Assembly (NCBI GenBank): GCA_020048915.1
Contig: JAIFLU010000212.1
Coordinates: 1 to 43,075, forward strand
Reading direction: 5' to 3'
DNA length: 43,075 bases
Origin: Bacteroidota bacterium
Lineage (GTDB): Bacteria; Bacteroidota; Bacteroidia; Bacteroidales; JAAUTT01
Each line of letters starts with the position of its first letter. Position 1 is the stretch's first letter. Shown in pieces: positions 28,055-35,810 of this stretch. A model generated the notes under the pieces. It was not told the origin of the DNA, did not search any database, and saw only the letters and a program-made list of their open reading frames with translations. The position numbers were made by a program, and so were the translations under genes.

Positions 28055-28127
28055 GTTTACGAAAAGGCTTTATTAAACTGAGTCGAAATACATCAAATTA
28101 TTGCCTTTTGAATCAATTTCTTTACTA

Positions 28128-29030
28128 TCAAATTTCAATTTCTGTTTTAAATATTAGTACAGCATCTCCTTTTATCTGAATAAGGATTGGTTTTTCGTTT
28201 TCTACTTTTACCCTTACATTTATCACTCCCAGCCTGTCCATTTTCTCACCCTGGCGGGCATTGAATTCGAATACATTATTTTTATAACCTACAATTTTAT
28301 TTTGAATCAAATACCCGCCCAACGGTCCATTTGCATTGCCTGTAACGGGATCCTCGTTTATGCCAATGGCAGGTGCAAACATCCGCCCATATGTTAAGAT
28401 ATCTTCGCTGCCCGAATCAAATGTAAAGACAAAATATCCATTGCAATGGATCTGTTTACTCAAAGCAGCCAAATCGCTAAAATGAGGCGTTAAATCGTTC
28501 AGCTTTTTCCGGCTTTTGATGCCAATCATAACTTTTGAATGCCCGGCAGAGGCAATCTGAACCGGACACCGCTCGTCCTGATCCGAATTATTTAACCCCA
28601 AAGCGGTTAAGATTTTTTGTATTGTATCATCCTCTAAGGCAGGACTGAGCTCAAATTTTCCCTGGGTCATGATTACCTGATATGTATCATTCATTTTAAT
28701 AATCTCGCAGGGGAGAATTCCAATCCGGGTTTTAATCCTGAAAATACACGAATCGAGATTATCTTCAAGGGCCTTGGCATGCATGGCAGCAATGGTAGCA
28801 TGTCCGCAGGTTGGAACTTCTGTTGTTGGCGTAAAATATCTGATTACACCATCGCAATAATTGTCATCGGGAGCGAAAAGAAAGGCTGTTTCAGAATTGT
28901 TTAATTCCCGTGCAATCTGCAGCATCTGATGCTCATTCAACCCGTCGGCATTCACCACTACTCCGGCAGGGTTTCCTTTAAACCGCTCTTTGGTGAAAGA
29001 ATCTATTTGGTAGGCTATCCTTTTTTTCAT
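28128..29030 (-). CDS. PhzF-family isomerase-like protein
   Basis: This 300-residue cytoplasmic protein has the diaminopimelate-epimerase fold in its PhzF form. Early motifs are FTKERFKGNPAGVVV and LNNSETAFLF with the catalytic Glu47. PTCGHATIAAMHA follows, and FAPAIGINEDPVTGNANGPLGGYL is the second-half signature. Family length is about 260-300, so it is complete. PhzF itself isomerises a phenazine precursor, but most homologues have unknown substrates and no other phenazine gene is present. The gene stands alone, converging on the GH127 gene and upstream of nothing co-directional within 130 bases. Confidence 0.9.
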   Translation of the reverse strand: MKKRIAYQIDSFTKERFKGNPAGVVVNADGLNEHQMLQIARELNNSETAFLFAPDDNYCDGVIRYFTPTTEVPTCGHATIAAMHAKALEDNLDSCIFRIKTRIGILPCEIIKMNDTYQVIMTQGKFELSPALEDDTIQKILTALGLNNSDQDERCPVQIASAGHSKVMIGIKSRKKLNDLTPHFSDLAALSKQIHCNGYFVFTFDSGSEDILTYGRMFAPAIGINEDPVTGNANGPLGGYLIQNKIVGYKNNVFEFNARQGEKMDRLGVINVRVKVENEKPILIQIKGDAVLIFKTEIEI

Positions 29031-29073
29031 ACTGGTTTTAGTTGGTTGGGGTTATTCTGTTGTTGATGCAAGT

Positions 29074-29376
29074 TTATTTTTCAGTGATTCTGTTCTTTAA
29101 ATCCATTTGCTCATGAAGTATTCTTATGATTTCAACCTCGTTTTCTTCGAGCTTTCGATAAAATATGATGTGCCTACCAGCTCTAGACCCCAATAAGTTG
29201 TCTGTAACACCGGAATAACTTTTACCTAAAGCTGGATTACATGCTACTTCGTTACAGTTTTCCAATAACATGAGATAATATAAGTCTGCCTGATTTTCAG
29301 ACCACTTATCATAAGTATAATTCCAAATCCCGGATAAATCGTCAACTGCTTTTTTTGTTATTTTATACCTGGCCAT
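29074..29376 (-). CDS. parE: RelE/ParE-family toxin
   Basis: This 100-residue toxin of a type II toxin-antitoxin pair has the family start ARYKITKKAVDDLSGIWNYTYDKWSENQADLYY, the middle GKSYSGVTDNLLGSRAGRHIIFYRK and the end IIRILHEQMDLKNRI. This spacing fits ParE, whose members poison DNA gyrase, better than the ribosome-dependent RelE RNases, but the target is inferred. Its start overlaps the antitoxin gene by 14 bases, so synthesis is coupled to the antitoxin. It is intact, with no frameshift. Confidence 0.92.
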   Translation of the reverse strand: MARYKITKKAVDDLSGIWNYTYDKWSENQADLYYLMLLENCNEVACNPALGKSYSGVTDNLLGSRAGRHIIFYRKLEENEVEIIRILHEQMDLKNRITEK

Positions 29377-29620
29377 TCAGTTTCCTTTTAGCTTTTAATC
29401 CTTCCAGATGAGATTCAGGATTGAAATCATATGCTATTCCGCTTTCTATCCCTTCTTTAATAGCTTCTCTTAAAGCTATCATTCTGTTTTCTTCTTCTTC
29501 CAAAAGTCTTAATCCCGCCCGGATAACTTCACTCGCATTCTTAAATCTCCCTGCAGATATTCTGTTTTGAATAAAATTATCAAAATAGTTCCCGATTGAT
29601 ATTGAAGTGTTTCTACTCAT
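29363..29620 (-). CDS. parD: ParD-family antitoxin
   Basis: This 85-residue antitoxin has an N-terminal ribbon-helix-helix DNA-binding part (SISIGNYFDNFIQNRISAGRFKNASEVIRAGLR is spread over residues 6-38) and a charged C-terminal part (LLEEEENRMIALREAIKEGI) that wraps the toxin. The ATG at 29620 leaves a short leader after the promoter at 29639-29646. The gene precedes and overlaps the toxin gene. The product should bind the palindrome at 29645-29659 and repress its own operon, as ParD proteins do. Confidence 0.93.
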   Translation of the reverse strand: MSRNTSISIGNYFDNFIQNRISAGRFKNASEVIRAGLRLLEEEENRMIALREAIKEGIESGIAYDFNPESHLEGLKAKRKLNGQV

Positions 29621-29638
29621 AATTCAACAATTTTTTCA

Positions 29639-29659
29639 CAAAGTTACCAAATATTGGTA
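29639..29659 (-). promoter_or_regulatory. parDE promoter -7 box with overlapping operator palindrome
   Basis: On the minus strand TAACTTTG (29646-29639) matches TAnnTTTG exactly and lies 19 bases before the ParD start. It touches TACCAA-ATA-TTGGTA (29645-29659), a 6-bp inverted repeat upstream of the box. This is where a ribbon-helix-helix repressor would block polymerase. Confidence 0.6.
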
Positions 29660-29719
29660 CAATAATTCAGTTGGCATTCTTTCTTTTATAATACATAATA
29701 ACAATGAAGGTAATTCCCT

Positions 29720-30310
29720 TTACTGTTTCTTTTTGTCCTGTATTAACTTCATCAACCTTTCGAAATACGCTTCAATGGTTTCTTTGGGAAGCATTGGAAC
29801 ATATTCAATTGCAGAAGAAAATCCGTTTATTAAATCGGTATATTTTTTGAAATTTGCTTTTAGTGTGGCTTCATCATTGGTTTCCCAATAGTTGCCCTCG
29901 TCCGACAATTTGAAGTTGGTAAAGTATTTTGTATTGAGGTAGCGAAAAAGCTGAATGATGAACTGGTGAGTTTCGACTCCGGCATATTGGGTTTTTACCG
30001 AGAGCATATATAAGTACTCGCTTTCTGGCTGTTCATTTGTTTTGCCATAAAACTTTAAATGAACATTGCTGCTCATGCGACCATTTGAGAGAAAACAAAC
30101 CGATATTGTTTCGCATTCGGGAGGCGTAAAGCTAATGCCATAAATATTTTGGTTGTATTCGGGCTTCCAAAAGGTATTTTCGGGAAATTGCCTTTCGTAC
30201 ACATTGTATTTCCAATTGTAAATACTGGCTATCTCCTGAATTTCGTTGATTAATTCGGGTAATAACTCCGGTTTGGCTATGCTACCGTTATAATGAAAAC
30301 TTAAACCCAT
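29720..30310 (-). CDS. Hypothetical protein, 196 residues
   Basis: I do not recognise this family. The protein is soluble and has no signal or membrane segment. The first half is a strand-rich region (GLSFHYNGSIA, YGISFTPPECETISVCFLSNGRM, LHLKFYG-like strands) and the end is helical (TIEAYFERLMKLIQDKKKQ). The early part, HYNGSIAKPELLPELINEIQEIA, looks like a domain that pairs a strand with a long helix. It is complete and lies 108 bases after the 209-residue gene, on the same strand as the restriction locus. Codon use looks ordinary. No function can be offered. Confidence 0.7.
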   Translation of the reverse strand: MGLSFHYNGSIAKPELLPELINEIQEIASIYNWKYNVYERQFPENTFWKPEYNQNIYGISFTPPECETISVCFLSNGRMSSNVHLKFYGKTNEQPESEYLYMLSVKTQYAGVETHQFIIQLFRYLNTKYFTNFKLSDEGNYWETNDEATLKANFKKYTDLINGFSSAIEYVPMLPKETIEAYFERLMKLIQDKKKQ

Positions 30311-30418
30311 TGTTACGATTCCTCCATTTCTTTAAACCTAATAGCCCCGCAGCATTAATTTGAGCAAATACCCGGTACTTGTGAGTCATTTTTTCTATTG
30401 TTTTGACAAATAGGCTTT

Positions 30419-31048
30419 CTATTTCAAATAACCTTTTTCACGTAGATTTTTATAAATATCGGCAATATTTTCAGGTATATTGAATTGAATGAGCCAGTTA
30501 ACATCTAAGCCATTGCAAATAGCAATTTTCATTAGATATTGATTGTTGCCAATATATTTTCCAATTGTTTCAACATCGTCCCTAAATTCGAGATGCAGGT
30601 CTTCGTGTTGTTTTTGTATGAGCGTTAAAATTTTAAATACACGGGCAACGATGTAAATAGATAACGTGTATGCTTTACCCTGTTTTTCGGAGGCAATCCG
30701 GGCGTTGTTCTGTTCGAGCAGGTGGCGCAACATGAGGCAATTTAAACTTATTTCGCCCAGCTTGTCTTTGGTAATGGAAACATGCTCGTTTATTTCGCCG
30801 CTTATTTCACGAATGTCCATTAATAAAATCCCGGGGGAATAATACCGTTCGGTAGCTTGTTGTATGCGTTTTACGATTTGGGCTTTTACTTGTTCGCGCT
30901 TATCTTCTGCCGAATCGGTATCGATCAGTTTGAACCGGAGTTGGTTGGCTAATGGCAAATCGTTTTTAAGCAGCCTTAAAATGAGCTTGTCCTTCTCATC
31001 GCTGGGAAGTAATTGTAAAGCTTTTTTAAATTCAGGGTCAAAAGTCAT
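30419..31048 (-). CDS. Hypothetical protein co-transcribed with hsdS, 209 residues
   Basis: I do not recognise a named family. The protein is soluble and almost entirely helical. It opens with FDPEFKKALQLLPSDEKDKLILRLLKNDLPLANQLRFKL, shown here in part as a charged helix pair; later segments include KRIQQATERYYSPGILLMDIREISGEI and a hydrophobic helix around IVARVFKILTLIQKQ. No catalytic motif is visible. Only 11 bases separate it from the hsdS stop, so it is probably translated from the same message as hsdS. That context suggests an accessory or bystander of the restriction locus. Confidence 0.7.
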   Translation of the reverse strand: MTFDPEFKKALQLLPSDEKDKLILRLLKNDLPLANQLRFKLIDTDSAEDKREQVKAQIVKRIQQATERYYSPGILLMDIREISGEINEHVSITKDKLGEISLNCLMLRHLLEQNNARIASEKQGKAYTLSIYIVARVFKILTLIQKQHEDLHLEFRDDVETIGKYIGNNQYLMKIAICNGLDVNWLIQFNIPENIADIYKNLREKGYLK

Positions 31049-31059
31049 ATTGCTTTTTT

Positions 31060-32565
31060 TTAACTTTCTACATTCTCCTTTTCTTCCACTTCAAACGCCC
31101 CGTATAACAATGCTTTGAGCAATTGCTCGGTGGCTTGTTGATTGGCTATGAAGTGTTGTTTTAATTGTTTGGTTTTGGCTAATTGCTTTTCAATTTCGGT
31201 TACAATGCGAGTTTGTTCGGATAGTGGGGGGAGTGGGAAAAGACTTTTTTCAAATTGATCATTTGTAATGCTTGGCGAATTAAAACCCACCATCAAATCT
31301 TTGAAAGAATTATTTACATAAGGTGTGAGTAAATAATAGAACGCATATTTCAATTCTACATTCAAAGTTTTAAAAACATTAAACCCTGTTGAACCTATAT
31401 AATTTTCTAATTCTTCTTCTATTACCGCAATGTTCTTCAGGTAAGGTCTAACTGTTGAGTATGCAATAAAATTTGGCTTTAAAATTCTTCTTGCTCTTGT
31501 AGAAAGTTCCCTTACTGTTTTTTGTTTTGCCTCTCTGATAATAAAGTTTTGGTTGTCAATGGCATCTATATCTACATAATTTATGATTGTATCAGGCGAA
31601 AGGTATTTTTGAATATCAAGATTATCTGTGTATTCGATAACTTCCCCCAACCTACACCATACCCAACTATCAGGAATTTCAAAAGGAATTTCTTCGGGTT
31701 TGATAGGTGGTAATGGTTTTTCTTTTTTGCCCTTGCCCTGAGCTTGTCGAAGGGTTTCTTTTTCGGCTTTAATGCGTTTGAGTAATTGTTGCCCAGTTTC
31801 TATTTGGCTAAAGCCAATTTGAGAATTGATTTTAGAACCACAGGCTGAAGCCTGTGGCAATTTATTAGAAATCGATGATAAACTATTGATTGAATTGCCT
31901 CCAGAATCATCAGGAGAAGCCTGTGGCAATTTATCAAATGGCATTGATGAATCGAACATTGAATTGCCTCCAGCTTTAGCTGGAGAATTTGAAAATTTTA
32001 TCGCATCATTGGCTTTAGCCAAAAGTTTCCCCTGTATAGCATCTTGCAGTATGGCTTGGTTTAGAAGGTTGAGTTGGATGAGTTGGTCGGAATAAAGTTT
32101 CTCTACCTCAATTTCTTTTGCTACTAATTGCTGTTCGAGTTCAACTATCTCTTTTTGTTTTTCAATACTTGGAACGGTAACAATAACATCGGCAATTTTA
32201 TTTAACGACAAACTTACATTTGCCATTCCCTTCATTTGCGAAACCAATAACTCTTCTCGGTTCCAATGCAAGTAAATGTGCAGGTATTTGGCTAAAACTA
32301 CGTTTTCATTTTTAGGAACAACGGTACAAAGAATATTGCCTAATGCAAATTTGCCTTCCTGATATTTAACCCGCTTCATACTTGCATGACCATGTCCTGT
32401 TGATGAAACCAAAGGAATAATTACAGCCTTGGTATCAAATTGGAATTCGTTATGTGTTTTATTGGCTTCGCCCAATGCCACCATTGTATAAGGGCCGGGA
32501 ATAGCTTTCATTATTCCAGTTTCGCCTTTTGTAATAGTGCAAATATCTCCTAATCTATATTTCAT
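31060..32565 (-). CDS. hsdS: Type I restriction-modification specificity subunit HsdS
   Basis: HsdS recognises the two halves of the target DNA and holds HsdM and HsdR. The 501-residue protein has a first target-recognition domain (1-130), a first conserved helix (about 135-181, IEKQKEIVELEQQL to ILQDAIQGKL), a long linker, then PLPPIKPEEIPFEIPDSWVWCRLGEV and a second recognition domain (about 300-460) closed by a second helix (PLSEQTRIVTEIEKQLAKTK). The linker, residues 182-254, is encoded by an in-frame palindrome array and is rich in Ser, Asn, Gly and Pro. A further common repeat encodes LRQAQGKG. Related proteins usually run straight from the QGKL helix into a short linker and IKAEKE. The reading frame is intact. 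Confidence 0.93.
   Translation of the reverse strand: MKYRLGDICTITKGETGIMKAIPGPYTMVALGEANKTHNEFQFDTKAVIIPLVSSTGHGHASMKRVKYQEGKFALGNILCTVVPKNENVVLAKYLHIYLHWNREELLVSQMKGMANVSLSLNKIADVIVTVPSIEKQKEIVELEQQLVAKEIEVEKLYSDQLIQLNLLNQAILQDAIQGKLLAKANDAIKFSNSPAKAGGNSMFDSSMPFDKLPQASPDDSGGNSINSLSSISNKLPQASACGSKINSQIGFSQIETGQQLLKRIKAEKETLRQAQGKGKKEKPLPPIKPEEIPFEIPDSWVWCRLGEVIEYTDNLDIQKYLSPDTIINYVDIDAIDNQNFIIREAKQKTVRELSTRARRILKPNFIAYSTVRPYLKNIAVIEEELENYIGSTGFNVFKTLNVELKYAFYYLLTPYVNNSFKDLMVGFNSPSITNDQFEKSLFPLPPLSEQTRIVTEIEKQLAKTKQLKQHFIANQQATEQLLKALLYGAFEVEEKENVES
31736..31754. repeat. CCCTGAGCTTGTCGAAGGG repeat inside hsdS
   Basis: This 19-base near-palindrome (CCCT-GAGCTTGTCGA-AGGG) is a widely seen intergenic repeat word, recognised here from memory. 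In this window it lies inside the hsdS linker and encodes LRQAQG in frame. Confidence 0.6.
31804..32022. repeat. REP-like palindrome array forming the hsdS linker
   Basis: This is a 219-base array bounded by TTGGCTAAAGCCAA (31804-31817) and its reverse complement TTGGCTTTAGCCAA (32009-32022). Inside are CCACAGGCTGAAGCCTGTGG (31838-31857, 9-bp stem), a hybrid copy near 31899-31926, and CTCCAGCTTTAGCTGGAG (31968-31985, 8-bp stem). Two copies are preceded by ATTGAATTGCC. All palindromes share a GCTnnAGC core with a two-base loop. The length is exactly 73 codons and stays open in the hsdS frame. Confidence 0.85.
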
Positions 32566-32574
32566 GTTATATAT

Positions 32575-32734
32575 TTGGCTAAAGCCAATTTTATTTTATA
32601 CCTCTAAAACCTCCATTTAAAAATGGGGGCAATTTTTGAATTGCCCCCAAACCCTTTAACAAAATATGGCAATTGAATTGCCTCCTGCTTTAGCTGGAGG
32701 AACAAAAAGCATCTCCCTTTTGGCTTTAGCCAAA
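32575..32734. repeat. REP-like palindrome array between hsdS and RAYT
   Basis: This is a non-coding sister of the array inside hsdS, bounded by the same pair TTGGCTAAAGCCAA (32575-32588) and TTTGGCTTTAGCCAAA (32719-32734). Inside are a 10-bp stem GGGGGCAATT/AATTGCCCCC (32625-32648) and CCTCCTGCTTTAGCTGGAGG (32681-32700) preceded by ATTGAATTGCC, as in the hsdS copy. It fills the whole gap and ends exactly at the RAYT stop codon. Confidence 0.85.
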
Positions 32735-33175
32735 TTATTTGTCATTAAATTTCTGAAACCCATATTTTATAATAAATTCATAATATTCATCACTAAAAGA
32801 TTTATGCTTATGGTGTTCTTCCTGATTTTTGATATATTCCCTTACCTTGTCAATCATCGATTCTGAAACAGAAACAGCAAAATATTCATCTTGCCATTCA
32901 AATTTAGATTTTGTTAATTGTTGTTTGTTAATCCAAAAGGAGGACTCGCCTTTAATTAGTTGCATGGTTTTCTGAATTGTTTGGTCAATTCCCAATGAAA
33001 CTAAGCAATGACAATGTTCCGAATATCCATTTATAAAATCAATATAAATTGCTTTCTCTCTGGCGTTAGCAATAATGTGATGCCAGACTTTTTCTCTTAA
33101 TTCTTTTGAATCAAGAAATGGTTCTCTGTTTTTGGAACTCCATACGAAATGGATATAGACTTTTACAAATGACAT
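32735..33175 (-). CDS. REP-associated tyrosine transposase (IS200-like Y1 family)
   Basis: This 146-residue single-strand transposase of the RAYT/TnpA-REP kind nicks and joins DNA at REP hairpins. The start MSFVKVYIHFVWSSKNREPFL is the family start. The HUH-type metal motif appears as EHCHCLVSL (His-Cys-His in place of the usual His-x-His with a neutral middle residue), and the catalytic tyrosine should lie in WQDEYFAVSVSES. The end VREYIKNQEEHHKHKSF is typical. Its ATG follows the hsdM stop by one base (TAATATG), so it is inserted between hsdM and hsdS and may be translated by coupling. Palindrome arrays lie directly at its 3' end. It appears intact. Confidence 0.9.
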   Translation of the reverse strand: MSFVKVYIHFVWSSKNREPFLDSKELREKVWHHIIANAREKAIYIDFINGYSEHCHCLVSLGIDQTIQKTMQLIKGESSFWINKQQLTKSKFEWQDEYFAVSVSESMIDKVREYIKNQEEHHKHKSFSDEYYEFIIKYGFQKFNDK

Positions 33176-33176
33176 A

Positions 33177-34565
33177 TTACATTTTTTTAAGTTCTTCCAA
33201 AATTTCAGAAATAGCGGACTGATTTTTTTCAATTCTTTTAATTATAGCCTTTCTGTCGTACACCACTTCTTCCACAACCTTATTGGGATTTTTAATATCC
33301 AAATCATACCCTCGTTCAATAATGGTATCAATAGATATTTTCCAACTTACTTCGCTTTCTTCTCGCTTGTTCCACCATTTTTTGATGTCGTTAAATTCAT
33401 CAACACGTATCGATTTTGTTTTGCTATATGCTTTTTGACCTTCTGGCATTTGGTGTTCGTAATACCAAATATCTTTGGTAGGTTTTCCTTTATCGAAAAA
33501 CAACAAGTTTGTTGCCACTGTTGCATAGGGTTGGAATACTGAGTTTGGTAAACGAATTATTGTATGCAAATTACAATCTTCCAATAGCTTTTGTCTTACC
33601 CGTTGTTTAACACCTTCTCCAGTTAATGAGCCATCGGGCAAAACTATTCCGGCTCTTCCACCTTGCTTTAGTAAGTGTATCATTAATATCAAAAACAAAT
33701 CGGCACTTTCCTTTGTACGGTAAGTTTGTGGAAAATTACTTTCGTTGCCATTGGCCACAATGCCTCCAAAGGGTGGGTTCGCCAATATTACATTTACACG
33801 GTGTTTCTCAGTAAAGTTGCTAAGCGGTTGGTCTAAAGCATCGCCAAATTTTATGCTTGGCACTTCAATGTCGTGCAATATCAAATTGGTTGTTGCCAAC
33901 AAATACGGAAGCGGTTTATATTCCCAACCTGCAATGTTTTCTTCTATACTCTTGCGCTCAGCAACATTTTTGGCTTGTTTCTTTAAATGCTCAATGGCAC
34001 AAGTTAAATAACCACCTGTACCACAAGCAGGGTCGAGTATTTTTTCACCTAATTGTGGGTTTATGGCATCGGTAATAAACTGGGTAATGGCGCGGGGTGT
34101 GTAAAACTCGCCGCTTTTGCCGGCACTTTGCAGGTCTTTCAGAATGGTTTCGTACAGCTCGCCAAAGGCGTGGCGGTCTTTGGCAATGTTAAAATCTATT
34201 TCGTTGAGCTTGTTCAACACCTTGCGAATGTTGATACCGCTTTTCATGTAATTGTTATTGCCTTCAAAAACTTCACGAACTATAACGGCACGTTGGTTGC
34301 CTGTGCTTAAATCGAGATTACGCAAAGCTGGGAACAATTGGCGATCAACAAACTCCAACAATTCATCGCCTGTTATTCCTTCGTCATCGCCAGCCCAATT
34401 GCCTTTTTCTTTTACCCAGTGGAATTGGTCGGGTATGGGCGATTTGTAATTATCGTCGAGCAACTCTAATTCTTTGTCTTTGTCCGAAAAAATCTTCAAA
34501 AAAAGCATCCAGCCTAATTGCTCAATGCGCTGTGCATCGCCATTTAGGCCGGTGTCCTGCCACAT
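33177..34565 (-). CDS. hsdM: Type I restriction-modification methyltransferase subunit HsdM
   Basis: This 462-residue N6-adenine methyltransferase works with HsdS. The N-terminal helical domain is seen in QRIEQLGWMLFLKIFSDKD. The AdoMet-binding motif I is DPACGTGG (178-185), the catalytic motif IV is NPPF (263-266), and the family signature SGEFYTPRAITQFITDAI stands before motif I. HsdM proteins of this class are about 450-520 residues, so it is complete. It lies 41 bases after the ATPase stop, and its stop abuts the RAYT start. Being with HsdR and HsdS, it makes a full type I system; methylation of an adenine in a bipartite site is expected. Confidence 0.95.
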   Translation of the reverse strand: MWQDTGLNGDAQRIEQLGWMLFLKIFSDKDKELELLDDNYKSPIPDQFHWVKEKGNWAGDDEGITGDELLEFVDRQLFPALRNLDLSTGNQRAVIVREVFEGNNNYMKSGINIRKVLNKLNEIDFNIAKDRHAFGELYETILKDLQSAGKSGEFYTPRAITQFITDAINPQLGEKILDPACGTGGYLTCAIEHLKKQAKNVAERKSIEENIAGWEYKPLPYLLATTNLILHDIEVPSIKFGDALDQPLSNFTEKHRVNVILANPPFGGIVANGNESNFPQTYRTKESADLFLILMIHLLKQGGRAGIVLPDGSLTGEGVKQRVRQKLLEDCNLHTIIRLPNSVFQPYATVATNLLFFDKGKPTKDIWYYEHQMPEGQKAYSKTKSIRVDEFNDIKKWWNKREESEVSWKISIDTIIERGYDLDIKNPNKVVEEVVYDRKAIIKRIEKNQSAISEILEELKKM

Positions 34566-34606
34566 GATGTTTTATATGCTTTTTAAAATGCCTGATATGT
34601 TACCCA

Positions 34607-35758
34607 TTATACTATAGTATAGTTTTGATTAAAATATTGTTTTTTGAACCATAACTCAAAGGCGGGGTCAACAAATTCAAACACACCATTTACTTCATGT
34701 ATCATGTCGGAATTTATGAGCATGGTTTTATTTTTACTTACATTTCGTGGTGTGCCAAGTGCATGCTTTTTCATTACAGCAGTACTGGTAAATTGTGTCT
34801 CACCTTTTACTACCGCTTTTAATAAATTTAATTGCGTATGGCTAATACTTTCGGTTTCTTTTTGATATAAAGGCGAATTGGCGTTAATTAACTCTTTTAA
34901 TGCTGTATTTACTTCAGCTATAGTAGCTTTTGTGTAGGACAAATTCCAAATATAGTGAGCCAATTGTTGCACATACCAAGAATGATTTTTCATTATTGAG
35001 GGTATCATACTTGCAATATCTTCATCAATTTGTTTTCCTGTGTCTGAAAAGCCTTTGCAAATAAAAGAAATCCACTTTTTTGTTTCAATTTTTTGAAGTA
35101 ACATGATGTCGCCAAAGCGATAAAATGGTTTGGCCGGATTGTTGAAAATGTCGGTCATCATGTGGCGCTTACTACCATAAAGACAATAGGTAACTAATTT
35201 GTGCCGTTGCCAATATGCCCTCAGTTTTTTTTCAAATATCAGGAAATCATTAAACGAGGATAGATTTTGGAACTCATCTAAACAAATAATGAATTTAATT
35301 CCTTTCGACTTAGCTATAGTTTCGGGCAAATTCAGCACTTCCTCGCTATTTTTCTTCAATTCATCCCAGTCAAAGCTTAAACTAAAATCGGTATTTGGGT
35401 CAATCCCGACACTCAACTTTGGGATTAATTTTTTGAATAAATCACGTCCGCTACTCATCCAATCTTCCCATTTCGAAGAAGATGCTTTAATGATTTCTTT
35501 GGCAAACGTTTCTAGAAATTCTTCTTCGCTACCTGCCGAAAAAAGGTCTATAATGACTGTCTTTGTATTTTTATCTGTTTTGTTTATTTCAGAAATTACT
35601 TTTTCTACGAGCGATGATTTTCCCCAACGCCGCGGAGATATAATGGTGGTATTGACGCCATTAATTAAATTGCTTTGCAATTTTGCTGATTCAGCCTCCC
35701 TATTGGTAAATGAATACGTACTAACCGTGGTGCCGTATATAAATGGTGAATCTTTCAT
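34607..35758 (-). CDS. AAA-type ATPase inserted between hsdR and hsdM
   Basis: This 383-residue predicted ATPase is of the archaeal-ATPase/STAND-like type common in Bacteroidota. I chose the ATG giving MKDSPFIYGTTV, the family start. Visible parts are FTNREAE, the Walker A loop SPRRWGKSSL (about 41-50, with Ser in place of the first Gly), Walker B IICLDEFQNL (about 157-166), the sensor segment YCLYGSKRHMM, and a C-terminal winged-helix-like part (LNLLKAVVKGE to FEFVDPAFELWFKKQYF). No nuclease or protease domain is seen. It is co-directional with the restriction genes and flanked by TATAC-type palindromes on both sides. It could be a passenger or an accessory of the restriction system; sequence alone does not decide. 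Confidence 0.85.
   Translation of the reverse strand: MKDSPFIYGTTVSTYSFTNREAESAKLQSNLINGVNTTIISPRRWGKSSLVEKVISEINKTDKNTKTVIIDLFSAGSEEEFLETFAKEIIKASSSKWEDWMSSGRDLFKKLIPKLSVGIDPNTDFSLSFDWDELKKNSEEVLNLPETIAKSKGIKFIICLDEFQNLSSFNDFLIFEKKLRAYWQRHKLVTYCLYGSKRHMMTDIFNNPAKPFYRFGDIMLLQKIETKKWISFICKGFSDTGKQIDEDIASMIPSIMKNHSWYVQQLAHYIWNLSYTKATIAEVNTALKELINANSPLYQKETESISHTQLNLLKAVVKGETQFTSTAVMKKHALGTPRNVSKNKTMLINSDMIHEVNGVFEFVDPAFELWFKKQYFNQNYTIV
34608..34621. repeat. TATACTATAGTATA palindrome at the ATPase stop
   Basis: This perfect 14-base palindrome overlaps the end of the ATPase gene. It shares the TATAC/GTATA words with the inverted repeat at the other end of the same gene (35773-35796). Confidence 0.6.
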
Positions 35759-35772
35759 TTTTTTACTATTTA

Positions 35773-35796
35773 GTATTATACCATACGGTATAATAC
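35773..35796. promoter_or_regulatory. 10-bp inverted repeat upstream of the ATPase gene
   Basis: GTATTATACC and GGTATAATAC, separated by ATAC, form a perfect inverted repeat 15 bases before the ATPase start, inside the 52-base gap after hsdR. It resembles a dimer operator overlapping a promoter. A mobile-element end is the alternative. Confidence 0.5.
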
Positions 35797-35810
35797 ACAA
35801 AGGTATAAAA

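Noticed and set aside
28128..29030. Phenazine biosynthesis locus
   Set aside because: Only one PhzF-like gene is present, and PhzF homologues are widespread outside phenazine pathways.
31804..32734. CRISPR array
   Set aside because: The repeats are short palindromes of different sequence with irregular spacing, part of them is coding, and no cas gene is present. REP-like elements beside a RAYT explain them better.
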